Shown one piece after another: positions 57,840 to 64,000 of a stretch of DNA of 64,000 nt. The notes beneath the pieces are model-generated. The model saw only the letters and a program-made list of their open reading frames with translations, did no database searches and was not told the origin of the DNA. Positions within the stretch are counted from its first letter, which is position 1. Each line of letters starts with the position of its first letter. The translations under genes and the position numbers were made by a program. Origin of the DNA: Sphingomonas sp. 28-66-16 (GTDB lineage: Bacteria; Pseudomonadota; Alphaproteobacteria; Sphingomonadales; Sphingomonadaceae); NCBI GenBank assembly GCA_002281485.1, contig NCGF01000010.1:113512-177511 (forward strand), in the 5' to 3' direction.

Positions 57840-58025
57840 GTGAGCCTCGGGCCCGCATGCCGACTCCGTGTCTGCGGGCAGCTCCAAACATCCCGGACAA
57901 GCGGTCTCGCGAGTAGATACCTGCCGGGGTCAGCGAGAACCTTTGTGGGGTCAGCCGGAACTAAAGGACCGCTATGCGATGTGCGGGGGCGGCCATCCCA
58001 TCAAGTCAGGACGGGTGGAAAACGG
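57840..58025. other. Gap upstream of traG with a 21-bp-spaced repeat
   Basis: GGGGTCAGCGAGAAC (57926-57940) and GGGGTCAGCCGGAAC (57947-57961) are two copies of a 15-bp unit 21 bases apart. Such repeats resemble the multiple end repeats of IS21-like elements. Open frames across this stretch have no recognisable domain. The traG promoter should be here but I cannot point to it. Confidence 0.4.
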
Positions 58026-58260
58026 AATGGCCGCTTTCCGGCGCTCAGATGGCCTAGCGGCCGTTCGTTCAGCCTTAGCCGATAGCTACACGATCGGGCT
58101 TTTCGACCTTGCGCTCGACGGTGGGTCGCGTGGCTGCGACCTGGTCAAGATCAAGATCGGCGATGTCGTCTTCGGTGCCGAGGTCAGAACCTGATCAAGC
58201 AGAAGGGGCCGACCTGTTCAATTCGAGCTGACGGCGGATCACCGGATTGATCCGAAAGGC
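58026..58260 (+). pseudogene. Tyrosine recombinase remnant, frameshifted
   Basis: One frame reads AVRSALADSYTIGLFDLALD then GGSRGCDLVKIKIGDVVFGA, which matches the N-terminal region of short tyrosine recombinases (F-N-L-A-I-D-x-K-L-R-G-C-D-L-V). After a stop at 58192-58194 the homology resumes in another frame: IKQK, a one-base slip, then GRPVQFELTADHRID (58196-58250), the usual QQKTGRPVQFE segment. The catalytic domain is absent. It is a decayed fragment of an integrase unlike the one at 44.7 kb. Confidence 0.7.
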
Positions 58261-58331
58261 CTAATTGACACGCTCGCCTTTGTGAGCTGCTACCATCCAT
58301 CATTCTCATAGCAAACGGGGCGGGAAAACAG

Positions 58332-59159
58332 GTGGCGATCGGATATCTGGCGCTCGCAATTATCTTGGCCTTCACGTTCAACGCGCGTGCACGGTGGCTG
58401 CGGGTTGCCGGGTCGGTTATCGCCGCGCTCGGCCTGGCGATGATGGTGTTGTCGATCATCCTAGCCGATCTGGACGGCACATTCGCTGCGGTGCCGTCGA
58501 GCGCGTCTGCCCTCCACCGGATCACGCCGGCGGTGCTGAACATACAGGCCGCCATCGCAACGGTCGCGATCTTGTTCCTGGCCTGGTCGGCATTGACCCA
58601 GGCTCGGCGACCGCTCGCCACCGCCTTGCCGTTGCGCAATGACGAAACCCAATTCGGCAGGGCTTCGCGCGCCTTCCACTGGGTGATCGCTGTCCTGATG
58701 TTCTGCCTTGTGCCGATCGGGCTGTTCATGGCTATCCTGCCTGAAGGCGCAACCGAACGCGCGGGGTTTGTCGGCGCGCATCAATCGCTCGGCCTGACGG
58801 TATTGCTGCTGGTGATCGGGCGGATCGGGTGGTTAATTGTGAGTCCGCCGCCCTCCGCGCTCGCTGAACTGACACCCTTCGAGCGGCGCGCATCGCGCAT
58901 GGCTCACTTAGGGCTCTATCTCGCTCTGCTGGCATTCCCGATCAGCGGCTTTCTCCTCAGCCAAGGACCAAGTATCGATTTCTATGGCTGGGCGATCAAG
59001 CCCGTCGGAGAGCCCGGGCTATCGGAGGCCGCACTGGCATTACACAGATGGGTGATGCCGATACTGTTCTATGCGATGCTTGTGTTGCATATCGGTGCGG
59101 TGCTGAAGCGCCATTTCGGGGAACATGACAAACTGGCGGTGCGCCGCATGCTGCGCTGA
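58332..59159 (+). CDS. Cytochrome b561-like membrane protein (intact copy)
   Basis: This 275-residue protein starts at GTG. The N-terminal 95 residues hold three hydrophobic helices (IGYLALAIILAFTFNAR; VAGSVIAALGLAMMVLSIIL; QAAIATVAILFLAWSALTQ) and are an extension not found in ordinary b561. The C-terminal 180 residues are a full cytochrome b561 domain: QFGRASRAFHWVIAVLMFCL, GAHQSLGLTVLLLVIGRIGW, ALALHRWVMPILFYAMLVLH, with four His likely to bind two hemes. Such proteins oxidise quinols in the membrane. A TTGACA lies at 58265-58270. A second, equal-length copy starts at 60528. Confidence 0.82.
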   Translation: MAIGYLALAIILAFTFNARARWLRVAGSVIAALGLAMMVLSIILADLDGTFAAVPSSASALHRITPAVLNIQAAIATVAILFLAWSALTQARRPLATALPLRNDETQFGRASRAFHWVIAVLMFCLVPIGLFMAILPEGATERAGFVGAHQSLGLTVLLLVIGRIGWLIVSPPPSALAELTPFERRASRMAHLGLYLALLAFPISGFLLSQGPSIDFYGWAIKPVGEPGLSEAALALHRWVMPILFYAMLVLHIGAVLKRHFGEHDKLAVRRMLR

Positions 59160-59244
59160 TGCGAGTCGGCAGCTCTCCCCTGTTGACGCGGAAAGGGTGC
59201 AACATAACTAGCCACGCTAGAGAGCATGCAACGGAAAAAGAAAA

Positions 59245-59415
59245 ATGAAGATCGTAGGTTACGTTATGATTGCCCTTGGATTGGTCGGTATAGCTCGAAA
59301 TTTGACTAGCCTAGGTGGCATCAGAGGCCCAAATCCAGCGGAGGCGAACAGACGGGTCGGCGGTTACTTCGTGGCCATGATAATCGGCGGAGCGCTGGTT
59401 GCTCTATCGATGTAA
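59245..59415 (+). CDS. Small membrane protein of 56 residues
   Basis: The ATG at 59245 is preceded by GGAAAAAGAAAA. The product, MKIVGYVMIALGLVGIARNL then TSLGGIRGPNPAEANRRVGG and YFVAMIIGGALVALSM, has two membrane helices joined by a polar loop. I recognise no family. It ends with TAA at 59413. Codon use is normal, and a TTGACG lies 57 bases upstream, so it may be a real gene. Confidence 0.5.
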   Translation: MKIVGYVMIALGLVGIARNLTSLGGIRGPNPAEANRRVGGYFVAMIIGGALVALSM

Positions 59416-59811
59416 AGGTGCGTGAACGATATAAACTGGTAAGTGTTCGTCTGGTCGCACGTTTCGCTTTCCACTCAAAGCTGCCAGTCGACTGCCGACA
59501 CAAGCTAGGCCGTGCGGCGGAGCATAAATGGCCGCTATCTCCACGGAACGATCCCGAATTGGACGGGCCTTTGACCACGTCAAGGCATTCTCAAGCACAT
59601 CCCCGATGAGGTCCGGTGGCAAGCTGCCGGTCGTCTTCCCGAATTGCAGCCACAACACCGGGACGGCAATTTCTGTTCGGCCGCTGCCGCAGCGCCAAGC
59701 GCAAACCGAACATCCGCTTCGGCATCTTGATGTCCTGAAAGCCGCCCGGACAGGCCCTTCTGCCGACGGCCCTGTGGCGGTTCGGCTCGAGGTCGCCATC
59801 GGCTGACCGAA
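59416..59811. other. No gene recognised
   Basis: Open frames of 60-130 codons exist on both strands, but none has a ribosome site, a recognisable domain or sensible composition (many are Arg/Ser-rich as expected of shadow frames). This may be decayed coding DNA of the island. Confidence 0.4.
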
Positions 59812-60285
59812 TTAGCTTCGCCCAAGCATGTCCAAAGGACCCGAAGAGACGTGCGCAAGAATACGCCTCAGTGCCGCGATGTTGTTTTCGTCTTCGGCAG
59901 CATCAAGCGCGTCCTGCAGCACCGGAAGGATGTCATCGGCTCCGACCAACTCCATCTGCCAATTCGGATAAAGCCGCTCGCGCTTTTCCACACTCCGGTC
60001 CAGCGAGACGATATCGTAATGGCGCGGATCGCTATGAAGGCTCGCGATCAATTCCTTCACCTGATTAGGCGGGCCTTCGATCCACTGAAAGAAGACGCCA
60101 CTGCCGAAAACCAGCACGCCGGTGATATCGCGGGCGACATTGCGGCGTTGAGACCACTCGACCATGCGGTCGACCTCAGCGTCATCGACGCCTTCGGCGG
60201 CCCGACTGCAGTACACGAAAGTCTCCAGCGTTGGGCCGGCGTGGTCAAAGTCAGCGTCGCTTGGGAAACCGTATTCGTCGAACAT
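59812..60285 (-). CDS. BLUF-domain blue-light sensor
   Basis: BLUF proteins bind FAD and change their hydrogen-bond network under blue light. The 157-residue protein is a single domain: TFVYCSRAAEGVDDAEVDRM (the light-active Tyr), QRRNVARDITGVLVFGSGVF (conserved Asn), FFQWIEGPPNQVKELIASLH (the Gln of the switch) and RLYPNWQMELVGADDILPVL (Trp/Met region). No output domain is attached, so it acts by partner binding. It lies on the opposite strand between two copies of a b561 gene. Confidence 0.9.
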   Translation of the reverse strand: MFDEYGFPSDADFDHAGPTLETFVYCSRAAEGVDDAEVDRMVEWSQRRNVARDITGVLVFGSGVFFQWIEGPPNQVKELIASLHSDPRHYDIVSLDRSVEKRERLYPNWQMELVGADDILPVLQDALDAAEDENNIAALRRILAHVSSGPLDMLGRS

Positions 60286-60527
60286 GGGTCAGCTCGCTTT
60301 TTTTATGCCAGGCAGGTCGGGTCACCCGGTGCGTAACCGGCAGTTAGCGCATCTTTCCGATTTGGGTAAGGAAGCATTGGCGCCCGGTCCCTGCTCCGCG
60401 CGAGCGACCGCTTTCCCGCAAAGCGCCGAATACTATTGAAAGGCAGAGTTTGGGGCACGCAGCAGCCCTCCCAAGCTCCTGAACAACCGTCCGCTTACGC
60501 CACTTGGCGGACAAGGCGGAGAAACAG
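60286..60527. other. Intergenic between BLUF gene and second b561 copy
   Basis: This divergent gap holds TTTTTTT (60299-60305) just past the BLUF start and AAGGCGGAG at 60513-60521 as a ribosome site for the b561 gene. I searched for a GGAAC-N16-17-CGTT promoter of the EcfG type and found none. Confidence 0.4.
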
Positions 60528-61355
60528 GTGGCGATCGGATATCTGGCGCTAGCTATCGTGCTCGCCTTCACATTGAACGCGCGTGCACGGTGGTTGCGGA
60601 TCGCTGGGACGGTCGTCGCCGCGCTCGGGCTGGCGATGATGGTCTTGTCGATCATCCTGGCCGATCTGGACGGAACATTCGCTGCGGTGCCGTCGAGCGC
60701 GCCTGCGATCCACCGGATTACACCGACAATCCTGAATGTGCAGGCCGCCATCGCCACGCTTGCGATCCTGTTCCTAACCTGGTCGGCATGGACGCAAGCT
60801 TGACGGCCGCTCGCCACTAGCTTGCCGCTGCGTAATGACGAAACCCAGTTCGGCAGTGCCTCGCGTGCCTTCCACTGGGTGATCGCCGTCCTGATGTTTT
60901 GCCTTGTGCCGATTGGCCTGTTCATGGCGATCCTGCCCGAAACATCGCCCGAACGCGCCGGGTTCGTTGGTGCGCATCAATCACTTGGCTTGACGGTACT
61001 GTTGCTGGTGATCGGGCGGATCGGCTGGCTGATCACTAGTCCGCCACCGCCCTCGCTGTCGGTGCTGACGGTGTGGGAGCGGCTCGCCTCCCGCGCGGTC
61101 CACATCGCTCTCTATGCCCTGCTGCTGGCGTTCCCCATCAGCGGCTATCTCATCGACGAAGGATCGACGATCAACCTTTATGGCTGGGCAATATCGCCGA
61201 GCGGCTGGACAGGGGCATCGACCGTCGCGCTATGGGCCCACGCCTGGGCGCTCCCAGCACTATTCTATGCTACGCTGCTGCTGCATATCGGCGCGGTCTT
61301 GAAGCGCCATTTCGGAGACCATGATAGCTCAGCCGTCCGCCGAATGCTGCGGTAA
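60528..61355 (+). pseudogene. Cytochrome b561-like gene, second copy, split by TGA
   Basis: This copy has exactly the length of the gene at 58332-59159 and can be aligned without gaps. Codon 92 (60801-60803) is TGA where the first copy has CGG (Arg). The N-terminal piece keeps its three helices; the C-terminal piece could start at a TTG at 60822 (PLRNDETQFGSASRAFHWVI) and encodes a complete b561 domain with its His residues. It may therefore be a split gene giving a normal-size b561, or a pseudogene. Proteins differ mainly near the C-terminal third. Confidence 0.75.
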
Positions 61356-61413
61356 ATCGGGAAGAGTTGGCGGGCAAGACGGGCCCCCATTTCGGGGCCA
61401 CTGCCGGCCTTGG

Positions 61414-62615
<1,202 letters not shown>

Positions 62616-62619
<4 letters not shown>

Positions 62620-63833
62620 CCGATGAGTCGGTCCGTGTGGCGGAATGGCGGTCCGGATACCGCGTCGTAATCGGCGCCGCAATCGGCCTGGGCACAGGAT
62701 TTTCGGTATGGCCCTATGTGTCGAGCACGTTCGTGCTGCCGCTGGGCGAAGCATTTGGCTGGACCCGCGGCCAGGTCTCTTCTGTCGCTGCGACCGGCTT
62801 GGTGGGCGCGGCGCTGGCTCCTGTCCTCGGCGGCCTGACCGATCGGATCGGCATCCGTCCCGTCCTGATCGCCTCGACGGCGCTGCTCGGCCTGTTCTAT
62901 CTTGCGCTCAGTTTCATGACCGGATCGCTGGCGCTTTTCTACGCGCTGTTCACTGGCCTGGGACTAGCTGGCCTAGGCACCATCGGCATCACCTACACGC
63001 GCGCCGTGGCAGGCTGGTTCAGCGCCTCGCGGGGCCTTGCGCTTGGCATGTCGCTGCTGGGCGTATCGATTGCCGCGCTGGCACTGCCACCCATCCTGTC
63101 GGCCAGCATGGCGGTCTATGGTTGGGCAGCAGGCTATCGTATCCTGGCCGGCTGCGCCTTGGTGATGGGGCTGCCCGCCGCGCTGCTGCTGGTCCGCGAG
63201 CGATCGAGCGTGACCGACCGTCTCATCGTGCGCACACCGTGGGCCAGGATCATCCGCAATCCGGTCTTCTGGCTGTTGGTGTTCGCCATCCTGATGGTCA
63301 ACATCCCCGGTGCCGGAATTTTGGGCCAATTGCAGCCGATCCTCGTTGATGCCGGCATGACACGCGCGCAGGCCGCCGGCATGCTGTCGATCTACGCAGC
63401 TTCGGTTTTTGCGGGCCGCCTCGGTTTCGGGTTTCTGCTCGATCGCGTACCCCCTACCTTGGTCGCCGCGGTGGCATTCGGCGCTCCCGCCATTGGCGCT
63501 GCCCTGCTGATGCAAGGGCACGTGAATCCGATCGAGGCTATACTGGTCGCTGCGTTGCTTGGGCTGTCGGCTGGCGCTGAATTGGACATCATGGGCTTCT
63601 TCGTCGCGCGCTATTTCGGTCTGCGGCACTATTCTGCACTGTTTGGGGCGATGATGACCGCGTTGGTCGTGGCCAACGCATCGGGCAACATTCTCTACGG
63701 TCGCGGCTTTGACGCGACAGGCGGCTACGGCAGCGCGCTGGCGCTGTCGATCGGCGGCTATGTATTCGGGACGGCGGCGATGCTCTGGCTCGGTCGCTAT
63801 CCTCCCGCAACGCTTGGAGGAGAAGACGCATGA
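62616..63833 (+). CDS. Major facilitator superfamily transporter
   Basis: This 405-residue protein has 12 predicted membrane helices and MFS loop motif A at LTDRIGIRPVLI (between helices 2 and 3). GLGTGFSVWPYVSSTFVLPL and AFGWTRGQVSSVAATGLVG match the oxalate/formate-antiporter or monocarboxylate-type subgroup; GFFVARYFGLRHYSALFGA is typical of that group. The substrate is unknown. It starts at an ATG overlapping the YceI fragment and its stop overlaps the next ORF. Confidence 0.85.
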
Positions 63834-64000
63834 TTGACCGTCGCACGCTGATCACGACGACGATAGTCGGCGGGATGATGCCGCCTCTCGCAAAAGCCGC
63901 CACTGTCCGTCGTCAGAACATTTGGCGCAGCTCGGGGCGTAAATTAGCGGAGTGCGGGCCTCGTCTGGGGGTTGATGTTAAGCGGCGAGCTTGCGGTGTT
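63830..64000 (+). CDS. Exported protein, Tat-type signal, cut by window end
   Basis: The visible 57 residues begin IDRRTLITTTIVGGMMPPLA then KAATVRRQNIWRSSG, with a twin-arginine signal (RRTLI) and hydrophobic stretch. After about residue 32 composition changes to a sequence that resembles nothing I know (RKLAECGPRLGVDVKRRACG), although the frame stays open. It may be truncated by another element beyond the window. It overlaps the MFS stop by 4 bases. Confidence 0.45.
   Translation, partial: MIDRRTLITTTIVGGMMPPLAKAATVRRQNIWRSSGRKLAECGPRLGVDVKRRACGV

Noticed and set aside
59416-59811. Open frames of 90-130 codons on both strands
   Set aside because: Arg/Ser/Pro-rich composition, no ribosome sites and no recognisable domain; more likely shadow frames or decayed DNA.

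Overview
The window is high-GC DNA from an alphaproteobacterium, most likely Sphingomonadales (Sphingomonas or a close relative). I base this on the layout of the flagellar genes, a Rhodobacter-type gene transfer agent (GTA) cluster that ends in a DUF2793 gene, an EipA/DUF1134 gene and the alphaproteobacterial trb-type conjugation operon. This is family recognition by eye; no database search was run.

Layout. (1) 1-1429: the end of a metallophosphoesterase gene (LpxH-like) and a family-4 glycosyltransferase. (2) 1434-19095: a near-complete flagellar block. Flagellin is on the minus strand; a FlbD-type sigma-54 activator, fliEFGHIJK, fliLMNOPQR, flhB, fliD and fliS run on the plus strand with many start/stop overlaps. 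It supplies the MS/C rings, the ATPase and export gate, hook-length control, filament cap and chaperone. (3) 19096-22480: housekeeping and regulatory genes, with an EAL-domain relic, a divergent XRE/S24-like repressor and DUF6456 protein, and dapF. (4) 22489-25247: a complete IS1595-family element with matching ends and an 8-bp target duplication. It carries three passenger genes (a Panacea/SocA-type antitoxin-like protein and two small partners) and a hairpin-rich non-coding segment. It sits just upstream of the GTA cluster. (5) 25385-40674: an RcGTA-like cluster (small and large terminase, portal, DUF6127, protease, capsid, connectors, tail and baseplate genes, DUF2793). Three unrelated genes lie between terminase and portal, and a strong intrinsic terminator lies directly before the capsid gene. 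(6) 40794-44227: OmpA-family protein, YgfZ-like protein, a 50-residue ORF, DoxX and EipA. (7) 44385-64000: tRNA-Ser(GCU), then a P4-type integrase and what looks like a decayed integrative conjugative element.

The conjugation operon (traG, copG-like, trbBCDEJLFGI, DUF2274, AlpA-like) is one tightly coupled minus-strand run. Its trbC pilin gene carries an in-frame TGA where the family has Trp, and no relaxase is visible upstream of traG. Beyond traG the region is a scrapyard: a frameshifted recombinase remnant, two equal-length copies of a cytochrome b561 gene (one split by a stop codon) around a BLUF photoreceptor gene, a junction where an SDR gene and a YceI gene have both lost their N-termini, an MFS transporter, and a cut-off signal-peptide ORF at the right edge.

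The most interesting signals are four: the passenger-carrying IS1595 element with its structured non-coding tail; the repressor/DUF6456 pair whose intergenic motif recurs near the GTA cluster; the apparent move of a TIM-barrel-like domain from the GTA gp15 protein to gp12; and the broken pilin gene in an otherwise intact transfer operon.
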